Assembly (NCBI RefSeq): GCF_003605385.1
Contig: NZ_QYTV02000003.1
Location: 434,001 to 498,000 of the forward strand
Source: Siminovitchia acidinfaciens
Lineage (GTDB): Bacteria; Bacillota; Bacilli; Bacillales; Bacillaceae_C
DNA: 64,000 nucleotides
Reading direction: 5' to 3'
Shown here: one piece after another, positions 18,593 to 27,641 of the stretch
How positions within the stretch are numbered: position 1 is the first letter of the stretch
Layout: every line of letters starts with the position of its first letter
Notes under the pieces: generated by a model
Database searches by the model: none
What the model saw: only the letters and a program-made list of their open reading frames with translations
What the model was told of the DNA's origin: nothing
Position numbers and translations under genes: made by a program

Positions 18593-18621
18593 TTTACAAA
18601 CAAAACACACATTGATAATAT
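18593..18621 (+). promoter_or_regulatory. Probable rpsP promoter
   Basis: TTTACA (18593-18598), 17 bases, TAATAT (18616-18621), in an AT-rich gap; TATACT three bases further is an alternative -10. It lies about 40 bases before rpsP. Confidence 0.6.
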
Positions 18622-18659
18622 ACTATTTTGTGTAAAACTTTTCGGAGGTGCTATGTAAA

Positions 18660-18932
18660 ATGGCAGTTAAAATTCGTTTAAAACGTTTAGGAGCAAAAAA
18701 ATCTCCTTTCTATCGTATCGTTGTTGCAGATTCCCGTTCACCACGTGATGGTCGTATCATTGAAGAAGTGGGAACATACAATCCAGTGGCAAACCCAGCG
18801 ATTGTTGACATCAACGAAGAAAGTGCACTAAAATGGCTTCAAGATGGTGCTAAACCATCTGACACTGTACGCAACTTGTTCTCCAAACAAGGAATCATGG
18901 AGAAATATCATAACGCTAAAAATAGCAAATAA
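18660..18932 (+). CDS. rpsP: 30S ribosomal protein S16
   Basis: A 90-residue S16. [20 protein letters not shown] and [19 protein letters not shown] are diagnostic. The frame is open from 18648, but the ATG at 18660 follows a strong GGAGGTG site and gives the family start. It heads the rpsP-khpA group. Confidence 0.98.
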   Translation: MAVKIRLKRLGAKKSPFYRIVVADSRSPRDGRIIEEVGTYNPVANPAIVDINEESALKWLQDGAKPSDTVRNLFSKQGIMEKYHNAKNSK

Positions 18933-18943
18933 TAGTGATAGAT

Positions 18944-19177
18944 ATGCAAGAGTTGATTATGTCGATTGTGAAGCCGATTGTTGATCATCCTGAAGATGTC
19001 CATGTACGTATGAATGAAGAAGAGAAACGTATTACTTATCACTTATCTGTTCACGAAGATGACATCGGAAAAGTGATAGGCAGGCATGGCAGGGTGGCAA
19101 AAGCCATTAGAACGGTCGTATACGCCGCAGCAGGATCAAAACAACATAAGAGGATTTATTTAGAAATCGACGAATAG
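18944..19177 (+). CDS. khpA: KH-domain RNA-binding protein KhpA (YlqC)
   Basis: A 77-residue single KH-domain protein. The RNA-binding loop is IGKVIGRHGRVAKAIRTVV. In other Firmicutes KhpA pairs with KhpB and affects small RNAs and cell elongation. An in-frame GTG at 18935 would add three residues; I prefer the ATG because relatives begin M-x-E-L, but neither has a clear ribosome site, which suggests coupling to rpsP 11 bases upstream. A strong terminator overlaps the stop. Confidence 0.92.
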   Translation: MQELIMSIVKPIVDHPEDVHVRMNEEEKRITYHLSVHEDDIGKVIGRHGRVAKAIRTVVYAAAGSKQHKRIYLEIDE

Positions 19178-19204
19178 GGGGGCCGAAACACCCCCCTTTT
19201 TTTG
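19177..19204 (+). terminator. Terminator after khpA
   Basis: GGGGGG, loop CCGAAACA, CCCCCC, then a run of seven T. It begins on the last base of the khpA stop codon. Confidence 0.9.
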
Positions 19205-19221
19205 AACTTGTAAAAGGAACA

Positions 19222-19395
19222 AATGCGGAGGCGGGGAGTCTGTTACTCGATAGGCGCTGGCCTCTCAAAACCCTATATCCTTGAAAAAGCTGACGCTTTT
19301 CCTTCGTACGATGTAATGCTGTCGCAGCTTTCCTTGTCCTGTGGCTTCGGCTGCCTAGGACATCCTGACCGTCGGAGCTGGACGTAGAATAATCC
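19222..19395 (+). repeat. Mosaic hairpin repeat between khpA and ylqD
   Basis: AATGCGGAGGCGGGGAGTCT and a double-hairpin module are recognisable. Hairpin 2 (19358-19370, GGAC ATCCT GACC) carries one mismatch, and its partner near 19331-19345 has decayed. The linker TTCGGCTGCCTA is 12 rather than 13 bases. It ends GACCGTCGGAGCTGGACG, shared in inverse with 21709-21726. No gene in the 280-base gap. Confidence 0.8.
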
Positions 19396-19457
19396 GAATA
19401 GAGCTTTAAACTTTATAGTTTCCTAAAAACGAGAAAACTAAGGCGGAGGATGAGATT

Positions 19458-19850
19458 GTGAAAATTATCCAAACAGTCACCGTCAAACAGGTTTTAACTG
19501 AAAAGAGCAGAGAAGAACTTTCTTCAAAATATATGGTTTCAAAACAACAGCTGCAAAAGGAATGTGACCAACTTCTTTTTGAAATGAAAAAACTTGAAAG
19601 AACCAAGAAGTTCTCACCAGCAGGTCTAAAAGCTCAGTTTGATAAAGAAATCGATTTACGCAAGGAGAAAATAAGGCTTATTGATTTTCAAATAGAGCAG
19701 CTTGGGATGCTTCCGTACGGAAGTGAACTAAAGGACCAGGATGTACAAGTATTGGTTGATATCCAAGTGGGAGACCAATGGGAAAATGTCGTCAATGGTA
19801 AAACAATCATTGTAAAAGACGGCATTATTGCAGAAATCAGGGAGAGATGA
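19458..19850 (+). CDS. ylqD: YlqD family protein, function unknown
   Basis: A 130-residue protein like B. subtilis YlqD ([16 protein letters not shown], then [16 protein letters not shown], and a C-terminal beta-rich part [28 protein letters not shown]). The middle (about 30-85) is rich in Lys/Glu and likely coiled coil. No membrane segment or catalytic motif is seen, and the role is unknown. GTG start with GGCGGAGGATGAG upstream. It sits 4 bases before rimM and ends the 5' side of the rimM-trmD group, so a link with 16S/30S maturation is possible but unproven. Confidence 0.88.
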   Translation: MKIIQTVTVKQVLTEKSREELSSKYMVSKQQLQKECDQLLFEMKKLERTKKFSPAGLKAQFDKEIDLRKEKIRLIDFQIEQLGMLPYGSELKDQDVQVLVDIQVGDQWENVVNGKTIIVKDGIIAEIRER

Positions 19851-19854
19851 AGAT

Positions 19855-20373
19855 ATGGACAACTGGTTTAATGTTGGGAAAATCGTTAATACACATGGCG
19901 TCCGCGGAGAAGTGCGGGTCATCTCCTCAACCGATTTTCCAGATGAAAGATATGCCCCCGGCAGCACCCTTTATCTATTCCTCGGAAACCATCAGGAACC
20001 GACTCCATTAACAGTGAAAACACATAGAAAGCATAAGAGCTTTGACCTTCTGAGTTTTGAAGGATATGACAATATCAATGATGTAGAACCTTGGAAGCAA
20101 TCCTTCTTAAAAATAAAAGAGGACCAGTTGAGTGAACTGGAAGAAGGAGAATTTTATTTTTTTGAAATCATCGGCTGCCACGTTTATACCGAACAGGGTG
20201 AGGATATAGGGATCATTAAAGAAGTTTTGACCCCTGGCGCAAATGACGTATGGGTTGTCAAAGGGAAAAACGGAAAGGACATATTGATTCCTTACATTCC
20301 AGATGTGGTTAAAGAAGTATCCATCGAAGAGAAAAAGGTCATCATAGATCCTATGGAGGGTTTACTGTCATGA
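19855..20373 (+). CDS. rimM: 16S rRNA processing protein RimM
   Basis: A 172-residue RimM, a 30S assembly factor that binds S19. The N-terminal domain starts [19 protein letters not shown], and the C-terminal PRC-barrel domain holds [10 protein letters not shown] and [12 protein letters not shown]. The frame opens upstream at 19828; the ATG at 19855, after GGGAGAGATGAAG, gives the family start. Its stop overlaps trmD by four bases. Confidence 0.96.
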   Translation: MDNWFNVGKIVNTHGVRGEVRVISSTDFPDERYAPGSTLYLFLGNHQEPTPLTVKTHRKHKSFDLLSFEGYDNINDVEPWKQSFLKIKEDQLSELEEGEFYFFEIIGCHVYTEQGEDIGIIKEVLTPGANDVWVVKGKNGKDILIPYIPDVVKEVSIEEKKVIIDPMEGLLS

Positions 20374-21086
20374 GGATCGATATATTGACCCTGTTTCCTG
20401 AAATGTTTTCCGGAGTATTCGGGTCTTCTATTTTAAAAAAGGCTGCAGAAAAAGATGCAGTCTCTTATCACGTTACCAACTTTAGAGATTTTTCCACCGA
20501 TAAGCATAAAACTGTCGATGACTACCCATATGGCGGAGGCGCAGGAATGGTGCTTAAGCCGCAGCCAATCTTCGACGCGGTGTCCCATGTCCAGAAAGAC
20601 AGCGGGAAATCACGTGTCATTTTACTGTGTCCTCAGGGCGCTCGTTTCGACCAAAAAAAAGCGGAGGAATTGGCAAAGGAAGATCACTTGGTCTTCATTT
20701 GCGGACATTATGAGGGGTACGATGAACGTATCAGGGAGCATATTGTTACGGATGAGATTTCTATCGGAGATTTTGTTTTGACAGGCGGGGAGCTGGCGGC
20801 AATGGTTGTCGTAGACTCTGTTGTACGATTGCTGCCGGGTGTGCTGGGGAATGAAAATTCTGCTCCTCAGGATTCCTTTTCAACCGGCTTGCTGGAACAC
20901 CCCCATTATACTAGGCCTGCCGACTTTTGCGGAATGAAGGTTCCAGAGGTCCTCTTGTCGGGAAACCATAGCAAAATACGAGACTGGAGGCATAATGAGT
21001 CATTAAAAAGGACTAAAAATCGCCGGCCCGATCTCTATGAAAAATACATCAGTAATGAAAGTGAAAAAAACGGTCCTGATGTTTGA
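20370..21086 (+). CDS. trmD: tRNA (guanine-N1)-methyltransferase TrmD
   Basis: A 238-residue SPOUT-class enzyme that makes m1G37 in tRNA and prevents +1 frameshifting. Seen: [13 protein letters not shown], the deep-knot segments [10 protein letters not shown] and [12 protein letters not shown], and [15 protein letters not shown] with the cofactor-binding turns. It overlaps rimM by ATGA and precedes rplS, the standard order. Confidence 0.97.
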   Translation: MRIDILTLFPEMFSGVFGSSILKKAAEKDAVSYHVTNFRDFSTDKHKTVDDYPYGGGAGMVLKPQPIFDAVSHVQKDSGKSRVILLCPQGARFDQKKAEELAKEDHLVFICGHYEGYDERIREHIVTDEISIGDFVLTGGELAAMVVVDSVVRLLPGVLGNENSAPQDSFSTGLLEHPHYTRPADFCGMKVPEVLLSGNHSKIRDWRHNESLKRTKNRRPDLYEKYISNESEKNGPDV

Positions 21087-21093
21087 AAACTGA

Positions 21094-21122
21094 TTGTAAA
21101 TGAAGTTGCAATATGATATTAT
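21094..21122 (+). promoter_or_regulatory. Sigma-A promoter of rplS
   Basis: TTGTAA (21094-21099), exactly 17 bases, TATTAT (21117-21122). The predicted start site leaves a leader of about 95 bases before rplS. Confidence 0.75.
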
Positions 21123-21129
21123 TACCTTT

Positions 21130-21225
21130 GTGACTGTGACAATTTCGGATTGTCAGTCTGTAACTACGGTGTTCCGCTGCGAGTAAATCTTTTGCAAGAG
21201 CATCGGTTGGAAGGAGATGAATACG
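21130..21225 (+). ncRNA. Structured rplS 5' leader (candidate L19 leader)
   Basis: The transcript leader can form a hairpin GACTG(TG)ACAAT / ATTGTCAGTC with a TTCGG tetraloop-like cap (21131-21158). A second, GC-richer part follows (TACGGTGTTCCGCTGCG) before the ribosome site GGAAGGAGATG. A ribosomal-protein leader upstream of rplS is known in Bacillus. I infer correspondence from position and folding and could not test it against a covariance model. Confidence 0.5.
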
Positions 21226-21570
21226 ATGCACAAATTAATTGAAGAAGTGACTAAAGAACAATTGCGTTCAGATCTTCCTGCATTTCGCGCTGGTGACACA
21301 GTTCGTGTTCACGTGAAAGTTGTTGAAGGAACTCGCGAGCGTATCCAGTTGTTTGAAGGTGTAGTCATTAAACGCCGTGGCGGCGGAATCAGCGAAACAT
21401 TCACTGTCCGCAAAATTTCCTACGGTGTAGGTGTTGAGCGTACTTTCCCTGTTCATACACCAAGAATTGCTAAGATCGATGTCGTGCGTCGCGGTAAAGT
21501 TCGCCGTGCGAAACTTTACTACTTGCGTAAACTACGCGGTAAAGCAGCTCGTATTAAAGAAATTCGTTAA
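21226..21570 (+). CDS. rplS: 50S ribosomal protein L19
   Basis: A 114-residue L19 at the 30S-50S interface. [40 protein letters not shown] and [16 protein letters not shown] match the family throughout. The frame is open from 21217, but the ATG at 21226 with AAGGAGATG upstream gives the known start. A terminator follows. Confidence 0.98.
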   Translation: MHKLIEEVTKEQLRSDLPAFRAGDTVRVHVKVVEGTRERIQLFEGVVIKRRGGGISETFTVRKISYGVGVERTFPVHTPRIAKIDVVRRGKVRRAKLYYLRKLRGKAARIKEIR

Positions 21571-21633
21571 TACTCACGCTTGGTTTCTTAACGGAAGCAA
21601 ACCTTGCTTAGATATGAAAATCCGTTGATAAAA

Positions 21634-21660
21634 AGGGGCTTGGGTTCAAGCTCCTTTTTT
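21634..21660 (+). terminator. Terminator after rplS
   Basis: GGGGCTTG, loop GGTT, CAAGCTCC, then TTTTTT. Confidence 0.88.
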
Positions 21661-21699
21661 ATCGTTTATAGAATTCAATATTTATAATTTGTTACTCGG

Positions 21700-21935
21700 G
21701 ACATGCTACGTCCAACTCCGACGGTCAGGATGTGCTAGTGCAGTAGCAGCGACAGGATGTCGTTGCTATGAGCTTGCCAATTACCATAGCTTGACGAGGT
21801 TATATGTCAATCGCTTCTGAAGGCAAACTACGCCATTGTCAGCGATTGTTTTATGCTAGCCCGCGCTAAACAAGCCGTTTCTGCATTTCAGTTCATTCTG
21901 CACATCGATGAACAGGCGGTGCGCATTTTGTAATT
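21700..21935 (-). repeat. Mosaic hairpin repeat between rplS and the signal peptidase gene, inverted
   Basis: In the orientation opposite to the 4611 block. It holds the double-hairpin module: GCGACA-GGA-TGTCGT at 21749-21763 (one G-T pair) and a degenerate hairpin at 21723-21735, joined by a 13-base linker TAGTGCAGTAGCA. It then has CAATCGCTTCTGAAGGCAAA, the inverse of a segment near 5002-5025, and GCTAAACAAGC..TTTCTGCATTTCAG like the inverse of the left end. No gene in 21571-22045. Confidence 0.8.
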
Positions 21936-21956
21936 TTTCGAGATGACAAGTATAAA
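21928..21956 (+). promoter_or_regulatory. Probable signal peptidase gene promoter
   Basis: TTGTAA (21928-21933), 17 bases, TATAAA (21951-21956), about 90 bases before the signal peptidase gene, at the end of the repeat block. Confidence 0.6.
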
Positions 21957-22045
21957 AGTGTTTTTACCAATTAATATACTGTACAATAAATAAAGAAGAG
22001 ATAACTTTCGCTTACTTCTTTAGTTGATGATTGGATGGTGACGAT

Positions 22046-22585
22046 ATGGCAAAGGAGAAAAACGAGCTTTGGGAATGGACAAAGGCCTTGCTCATTGCTG
22101 TTGGATTGGCTGCAATTATTCGATACGCTTTTTTTACTCCGATAGTTGTAGATGGATTTTCAATGATGCCGACCTTACATAACGGGGATCGAATGATTGT
22201 AAACAAACTCAGTAAGCCCGATCGGTTTGATATCATTGTATTTCATGCGCCTGAGCAGAAGGACTACATCAAACGTGTGATTGGACTGCCGGGCGATACA
22301 GTTGAATATGTCAATGATACGCTGTACGTTAATGGCAAGGCATATGATGAGCCATATTTGGAAGCCTATAAAGAGCAGACCCCTGAAGGCCCTCTGACTG
22401 AAGACTTTACTTTGGAAGAGATCACGGGCGAGAAGACTGTGCCTGAAGGCGAGCTTTTCGTGATGGGTGACAACAGGCGCTCGAGTAAAGACAGCCGCCA
22501 TATCGGAACAATTTCAATGGATAAGGTCATCGGTGATACACAGATTGTGTATTGGCCCATAAAAGATATAAGAATTGTAAAGTGA
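22046..22585 (+). CDS. lepB: Type I signal peptidase
   Basis: A 179-residue signal peptidase I of the short Gram-positive (SipS/SipT) type, which removes signal peptides outside the membrane. One N-terminal membrane anchor (about residues 12-33) precedes the catalytic Ser39 in DGFSMMPTL and Lys76 in [11 protein letters not shown]. The motifs [15 protein letters not shown] near the C terminus are complete. The frame opens at 22031; the ATG at 22046 follows GGATGGTGACG. B. subtilis has no signal peptidase between rplS and rbgA; other Bacillaceae do, as I recall. Confidence 0.95.
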   Translation: MAKEKNELWEWTKALLIAVGLAAIIRYAFFTPIVVDGFSMMPTLHNGDRMIVNKLSKPDRFDIIVFHAPEQKDYIKRVIGLPGDTVEYVNDTLYVNGKAYDEPYLEAYKEQTPEGPLTEDFTLEEITGEKTVPEGELFVMGDNRRSSKDSRHIGTISMDKVIGDTQIVYWPIKDIRIVK

Positions 22586-22601
22586 TGATGGAGTGATTGT
22601 C

Positions 22602-23459
22602 ATGACAATCCAATGGTTTCCCGGCCATATGGCAAAAGCACGTCGGGAAGTAACGGAAAAATTAAAGCTGGTAGATATCGTTTTTGAGTTGGTGGATGCA
22701 AGGCTGCCTGTTTCATCTGCGAACCCGATGCTCCAGGAAATTATACAGCAAAAGCCGCGTCTTATACTTCTGAATAAATCGGACATGGCAGATTCGGAAA
22801 TGACAGGGCAGTGGATTCGTCGCTTTTCGAATGAAGGGAATAAAGCGCTCGCAATCAACTCCCAGGCAGGCAGGGGGCTGAACGAAATTGTAAGGGCTGC
22901 GGAAGACCTTCTGAAGGAAAAGCGGGATCGACGCAAAGCAAAAGGCTTGAAGCCAAGAGCTATCAGAGCGATGATCATTGGTATTCCAAACGTTGGGAAG
23001 TCCACGTTAATAAACCGGCTGGCGAAGAAAAATATTGCCAAAACAGGCAATACCCCTGGTGTTACAAGAGGCCAGCAATGGATTAAAGTCGGAAAGGACT
23101 TGGAGCTCCTTGATACCCCAGGGATTTTATGGCCAAAGTTTGAAGACCAGGAAATAGGCTATAAGCTTGCATTGACAGGTGCTATCAAAGATTCGCTTTT
23201 GAATATGCAGGATATTGCTGTTTTTGCACTCCGCTTCCTTGAAGCCCATTATCCGGAAAAATTGAAAAAAAGGTTTCAGCTTGAAGAACTGCCTGAGGAC
23301 ATGGTCGATTTATTTGACCATATTGGAAGACTTCGCGGATGCCTGACATCCGGTGCGGAAGTTGACTATGAAAAAACCGCAGAGACAGTGGTCATGGATG
23401 TTCGGACACAGAAGCTTGGCAATATTACTTTTGATATGCCTGACGATATCTTTGAATGA
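22602..23459 (+). CDS. rbgA: Ribosome biogenesis GTPase RbgA (YlqF)
   Basis: A 285-residue circularly permuted GTPase required for late 50S assembly. G4 (LLNKSD, about residue 59) precedes G1 ([10 protein letters not shown], about 126) and G3 (DTPGILWP). The start [17 protein letters not shown] has the conserved GH used for catalysis in this family. The C-terminal ANTAR-like RNA-binding part follows. ATG 22602 with TGGAGTG upstream is preferred over the in-frame GTG at 22593. Confidence 0.97.
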   Translation: MTIQWFPGHMAKARREVTEKLKLVDIVFELVDARLPVSSANPMLQEIIQQKPRLILLNKSDMADSEMTGQWIRRFSNEGNKALAINSQAGRGLNEIVRAAEDLLKEKRDRRKAKGLKPRAIRAMIIGIPNVGKSTLINRLAKKNIAKTGNTPGVTRGQQWIKVGKDLELLDTPGILWPKFEDQEIGYKLALTGAIKDSLLNMQDIAVFALRFLEAHYPEKLKKRFQLEELPEDMVDLFDHIGRLRGCLTSGAEVDYEKTAETVVMDVRTQKLGNITFDMPDDIFE

Positions 23460-23482
23460 GACCCGAGAGGGTCTTTATTTTT
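23460..23482 (+). terminator. Terminator after rbgA
   Basis: GACCC, loop GAGA, GGGTC, then TTTATTTTTG, directly after the stop. Confidence 0.82.
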
Positions 23483-23560
23483 GAACAAATTCGTGATTGC
23501 ATGAAGACTTTGGGTTGTGCGTGACAGGCACGCCTATTTGCAAACGATAATTTCACATGA

Positions 23561-23723
23561 GAGCCACTGTTGATTTCCGTTCCAGGCGGACGCTTTTGCG
23601 GGGTCTCAAGGCCTACGCTACTCCCGCAGGACCCAGAAATAGCTTCTTTGAATAAGCATCTCATGAAGGAAATGCGGAGCATTTTCGAGGAGTCGCCGCC
23701 TTCCACTGCAACCAATGTATCAG
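23561..23723. repeat. Second intergenic repeat type between rbgA and rnhB
   Basis: CACTGTTGATTTCCGTTCCA, then GGCGGACGCTTTTGCGGGGT, then a GCGGG/CCCGC inverted pair (23598-23602 / 23623-23627) and GGAGTCGCCGCCTTCCACTG. It resembles, from memory, a widespread Bacillaceae repeat with 'gctccaggc..cgctttccgcgg..cccgcaggagtc..gccttccgct' order. It is unlike the GAAAAGCG-type family. The rest of 23460-23845 shows nothing but the terminator and AT-rich leader. Confidence 0.65.
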
Positions 23724-23845
23724 ATTTCTATGCCTCGGGCTAATGCTAGATGAATGCCCAATATCAATTTATATAGATGTATTTCAAAAAAATGAATAAA
23801 TGAATATCTATTTTTTTCAAAGATTGAAGGGTGAAATTTTAACCT

Positions 23846-24616
23846 ATGAAAACTTATACAATCACACAAATAAAAGACGCTTTGGCTGAAATTAAAAATG
23901 AGAACGACCCGGTAATTCTACAGTTGCAGTCGGATTCTCGAAAAGGCGTCCAAACACTTTTGAACAGATGGAAATCTGAAAAAGAGAAGGAACGCGAAGA
24001 GCTTGAGCGGTATAGACGAATGTTAGTGCATGAAAACCGGCTAAGAAGACAGGGGTTCGAGTGGATTTGCGGTATAGATGAAGCCGGACGAGGACCTTTG
24101 GCGGGCCCGGTTGTTGCTGCAGCAGTCATATTAACAGAAGAAGCCGAAATTCCCGGGTTGGATGACTCTAAAAAGCTGAGCGAAGCAAAACGTCTTCAGC
24201 TTTTTGACCGGATTCATGAAGATGCAAAGGCTATAGGGGTTGGAATCATATCTGCCGAAGATATTGACAAATATAATATTTATGAAGCTGTGAAAAAAGC
24301 GATGAAGCAGGCTGTCAGTGAGTTGGCGTTCCAACCGGACTTTTTGCTCGTAGACGCGATGAGAATAAATGCTCCCTATCCACAGGAATCCATCATCAAA
24401 GGCGATGCAAACAGCATTTCCATCGCAGCAGCTTCCATTATTGCAAAAGTAACACGTGACCGGCTCATGGTTGAATATGATCAAAAATATCCTGAATATG
24501 GGTTTGCTATACATAAAGGCTATGGAACGAAATCTCACCTTGATGCATTAAAAAAATGCGGTCCATGTCCAATTCATCGTCAATCTTTTGCTCCAGTTCA
24601 GGCGGCCAGGAAATAA
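23846..24616 (+). CDS. rnhB: Ribonuclease HII
   Basis: A 256-residue RNase HII, which nicks DNA at misincorporated ribonucleotides. The catalytic motif GIDEAGRGPLAGPVVAA (about residue 76) and the later acidic residues (PGLDDSKKLSE, LLVDAM) are present, with SIAAASIIAKVTRDR. An N-terminal extension of about 70 residues is usual for Bacillus. ATG with GAAGGGTGA about 13 bases upstream. Confidence 0.96.
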   Translation: MKTYTITQIKDALAEIKNENDPVILQLQSDSRKGVQTLLNRWKSEKEKEREELERYRRMLVHENRLRRQGFEWICGIDEAGRGPLAGPVVAAAVILTEEAEIPGLDDSKKLSEAKRLQLFDRIHEDAKAIGVGIISAEDIDKYNIYEAVKKAMKQAVSELAFQPDFLLVDAMRINAPYPQESIIKGDANSISIAAASIIAKVTRDRLMVEYDQKYPEYGFAIHKGYGTKSHLDALKKCGPCPIHRQSFAPVQAARK

Positions 24617-24634
24617 TTCGAAGGAGTGGGCGAA

Positions 24635-26047
24635 TTGGATATTCATGCTTTAACAGCAGAATTGTTTCAAACAGTCAGATCCAATCAAAACAGACCGCTC
24701 ACTTTGCGGCCGGGGGAAATATTTTTTGCGCAGGTTCAGAAAATATTTCCGAACCAGCATGCAGAAATACAGCTTGGGGCACACAAATTGATTGCCAGGT
24801 TGGAAGCGCCACTGGAAAGCGGAAAAGGCTACTTTCTGCAAGTTGAGCCAGGACAAGGTGAGCCCAGGCTAAAATTGATTGGTACGAAACAGACAGATAG
24901 CCTCGCCACCATGCGGCAATTATCTATTCCAAACGAAAAAGGCTTCCATGTACTTGCTGAATTTTTAACAAAGGAACCGATCAGTTTGACGCGGGAGCAG
25001 ATCCATCTGGCGGGACAGTGGGTTGGTGACGCAGCGGATAAAGACCTCGCTTTGCGAGTCGTTCAGCTGATGAGCAGTAGAGACATGCCTTTTTCGGAAA
25101 GCATTTACAAGTCTCTTATTGCTGCCTTAAGTAAAACCCCAATGGCTGAAATAATAGCCTCCTTACGTGCAGCTTTGATTTTGGAAGGAAATTCAGAACC
25201 TGCTGTACAGAGGATTTTGGATTTGATCAATACATTAGGGAAAGATTCAGGGCAAAATAGTTCAACCAATGAACAAAATACGCGGCTTGGAAAAAAAGTA
25301 AGCCAGACAGAGAAGGGCCAAACGGTTTTGAATAAGGAAGCGAGTCGAAAAGGTACAAATATTGATCCGGCGGCGTTACGGGGGAATGAGGCAAGCCAAA
25401 AAAGCTCGACCATAGAGTCCCATGTATTTCAGGGGAAAGATGCTTTGACAAGAATAAAGCAATCGATTCGACAAATGGGCCTGTTTAGTGAGCATGCCAT
25501 CATTCATAACAGGGATGTTAACGGGGCGGAGACTCTGAAGTCCCTGCTTATTCAGTATCTAAGTCGCTTAGACGTCAAGACAAATCACATCGCCAGACAT
25601 GCCGCTGAGCAGCTTCTTCATAGGATGGACGGCCAGCAGCTTTTATCCGTGGATTCGGGTCCGGTCCAGCAAATATTTTTTGACCTTCCGATAGATTTAT
25701 ATGGACATCGCACCGACCTTACAATGCAGTGGGAGGGAAAACGCCGTGAGGACGGGAAAATCGATCCGGACTATTGCAGGATAATGTTTTATCTGGACTT
25801 AGTTAACCTGGACAAGACAGTGGTGGATGTGAAAATTCAAAACCGGATTACTAATATTACAGTCATTAATGAATCATCGGAAATAAAAGCAATTGCCGGT
25901 GTGCTTATTCCTAATTTAAAGAAACGGCTAAAAGATCTTGACTATGAATTGTCCTCTGTCCATTTTAAACAGCCTGCCAGACAGAAAATGAAAAAATGGC
26001 AAGATATTGGTTCAAAACCGTATTCGGGAGTTGATATTCAAATATGA
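24635..26047 (+). CDS. ylqG: FliK-like protein YlqG
   Basis: A 470-residue protein without catalytic motifs. The N-terminal part (about 1-165) is a small beta-rich module (LTLRPGEIFFAQVQKIFPNQ), the middle (about 195-265) is polar and low-complexity, and the C-terminal 150 residues (from about RIKQSIRQMGLF) resemble the FliK hook-length control domain (RIMFYLDLVNLDKTVVDVKI). The frame opens at a GTG at 24626, but AAGGAGTGG fits the TTG at 24635. It overlaps the next gene by four bases. Neighbour YlqH is FlhB-like, so the two look like an unlinked FliK/FlhB-type pair; function unknown. Confidence 0.75.
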   Translation: MDIHALTAELFQTVRSNQNRPLTLRPGEIFFAQVQKIFPNQHAEIQLGAHKLIARLEAPLESGKGYFLQVEPGQGEPRLKLIGTKQTDSLATMRQLSIPNEKGFHVLAEFLTKEPISLTREQIHLAGQWVGDAADKDLALRVVQLMSSRDMPFSESIYKSLIAALSKTPMAEIIASLRAALILEGNSEPAVQRILDLINTLGKDSGQNSSTNEQNTRLGKKVSQTEKGQTVLNKEASRKGTNIDPAALRGNEASQKSSTIESHVFQGKDALTRIKQSIRQMGLFSEHAIIHNRDVNGAETLKSLLIQYLSRLDVKTNHIARHAAEQLLHRMDGQQLLSVDSGPVQQIFFDLPIDLYGHRTDLTMQWEGKRREDGKIDPDYCRIMFYLDLVNLDKTVVDVKIQNRITNITVINESSEIKAIAGVLIPNLKKRLKDLDYELSSVHFKQPARQKMKKWQDIGSKPYSGVDIQI

Positions 26048-26337
26048 AAAGCTATCGACATTATCCGAAAATAAAGGAAGCAGTTGCACTTGGAGGCCAG
26101 TTAGATGATGGAAACGCACCTGTCGTACTGGCAAAGGGAAAGGGTGTAACTGCCGAAAAAATCCTGGAGGCGGCAAAGGAAAGCGGAATACCTGTTCAAC
26201 AAGATGCAGCGCTTGTTGAACTGCTTGGGCAGCTTGATTTAAACGAAACAATACCTGAGGAGCTTTTTGAAGCAGTGGCGGAAGTTTTTGCGTTTATTTA
26301 TCGACTTGATCAGAAAGTGGGTGAAAGCAAAAAATAG
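26044..26337 (+). CDS. ylqH: FlhB C-terminal-like export protein YlqH
   Basis: A 97-residue protein matching only the cytoplasmic FlhB C-terminal half that follows the NPTH cleavage site: NAPVVLAKGKGVTAEKI corresponds to DAPIVVAKGIDFMAQKI of the FlhB encoded at 54006, and IPEELFEAVAEVFAFIYRL to IPDEFFKVVAEILAYVYRI. There are no membrane segments and no NPTH. It overlaps ylqG by ATGA. Known as FlhB2-type proteins in some bacteria; role in export unclear. Confidence 0.88.
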   Translation: MKSYRHYPKIKEAVALGGQLDDGNAPVVLAKGKGVTAEKILEAAKESGIPVQQDAALVELLGQLDLNETIPEELFEAVAEVFAFIYRLDQKVGESKK

Positions 26338-26352
26338 TGCAACCATAAAAAG

Positions 26353-26381
26353 TGGACTTCCTGACGCCATTTTAATACAAT
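26353..26381 (+). promoter_or_regulatory. Probable sucC promoter
   Basis: TGGACT (26353-26358), 17 bases, TACAAT (26376-26381), 46 bases before the sucC start. Confidence 0.6.
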
Positions 26382-26427
26382 AAACACGCAATCTATTTTT
26401 TTCATAGTAACGATAGGAGGACGGAAA

Positions 26428-27588
26428 ATGAATATCCATGAATATCAGGGTAAAGAAATCCTTAGAAAATACGGAGTATCTGTACCTAGTGGAAAAGTTG
26501 CTTTCACCGTGGACGAAGCAGTGGAAGCTGCAAAAGAGCTCGGTTCTAGTGTCACTGTCGTAAAAGCTCAAATCCATGCCGGTGGACGCGGTAAAGCTGG
26601 CGGGGTGAAAGTCGCGAAAAATTTGGATGAGGTTCGTACATATGCTAATGAGATATTAGGCAAGACACTTGTTACGCATCAGACAGGCCCTGAAGGAAAA
26701 GAGGTAAAGCGCCTGTTGATTGAAGAAGGATGCGACATAAAGAAGGAGTACTATGTCGGTCTTGTCGTTGATAGAAGTACTGATAGAGTGGTCTTGATGG
26801 CTTCTGAAGAAGGCGGTACGGAAATTGAGGAAGTTGCGGAGGAAACACCAGAAAAAATCTTCAAAGAAGTGGTTGATCCACTCGTTGGTTTAACTGGTTT
26901 TCAAGCGCGCAGAATAGCATTCAATATCAATATTCCTAACGAACTTGTCGGTAAGGCAGCTAAATTCATGATCAGCCTTTATAATGCCTTTGTTGATAAC
27001 GATTGTTCAATTGCCGAAATCAACCCTCTTGTTGTTACAGGTGATGGAAATGTAATTGCTCTTGATGCAAAATTAAATTTTGATGATAACGCTTTATTCA
27101 GACACAAAGATATCTTAGAATACCGTGATCTGGATGAGGAAGATCCAAAGGAAATCGAAGCGTCAAAATACGACCTAAGCTACATTGCTCTCGATGGAAA
27201 TATCGGATGCATGGTTAATGGAGCAGGTCTTGCCATGTCAACCATGGACATCATTAAACATTACGGCGGAGAACCCGCTAACTTCCTTGATGTTGGGGGC
27301 GGAGCCACTGCTGAAAAGGTAACGGAAGCGTTTAAAATCATTCTGTCCGATGAAGCGGTAAAAGGAATTTTTGTCAACATTTTCGGCGGTATCATGAAGT
27401 GTGACGTTATTGCCAGCGGAGTAGTCGAAGCTGTTCAACAGGTTGGATTAGAAGTGCCGCTTGTCGTTAGACTCGAGGGGACAAATGTCGATAAAGGAAA
27501 AGAAATCCTTAATCAATCCGGCTTGAACATCACTGCTGCAGATTCCATGGCAGATGGCGCACAGAAAATCGTCGAATTGGTTAAATAA
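26428..27588 (+). CDS. sucC: Succinyl-CoA synthetase (ADP-forming), beta subunit
   Basis: A 386-residue beta subunit of the TCA-cycle enzyme that makes ATP while converting succinyl-CoA to succinate. N-terminal ATP-grasp domain ([33 protein letters not shown]) and C-terminal CoA-ligase fold ([28 protein letters not shown]). AGGAGGACG ribosome site. sucD follows after 53 bases. Confidence 0.98.
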   Translation: MNIHEYQGKEILRKYGVSVPSGKVAFTVDEAVEAAKELGSSVTVVKAQIHAGGRGKAGGVKVAKNLDEVRTYANEILGKTLVTHQTGPEGKEVKRLLIEEGCDIKKEYYVGLVVDRSTDRVVLMASEEGGTEIEEVAEETPEKIFKEVVDPLVGLTGFQARRIAFNINIPNELVGKAAKFMISLYNAFVDNDCSIAEINPLVVTGDGNVIALDAKLNFDDNALFRHKDILEYRDLDEEDPKEIEASKYDLSYIALDGNIGCMVNGAGLAMSTMDIIKHYGGEPANFLDVGGGATAEKVTEAFKIILSDEAVKGIFVNIFGGIMKCDVIASGVVEAVQQVGLEVPLVVRLEGTNVDKGKEILNQSGLNITAADSMADGAQKIVELVK

Positions 27589-27641
27589 GCTAAGTAATTG
27601 TTGTCGTTCAATCATAGATCATTTGAAAGGCAGGGAAAATC

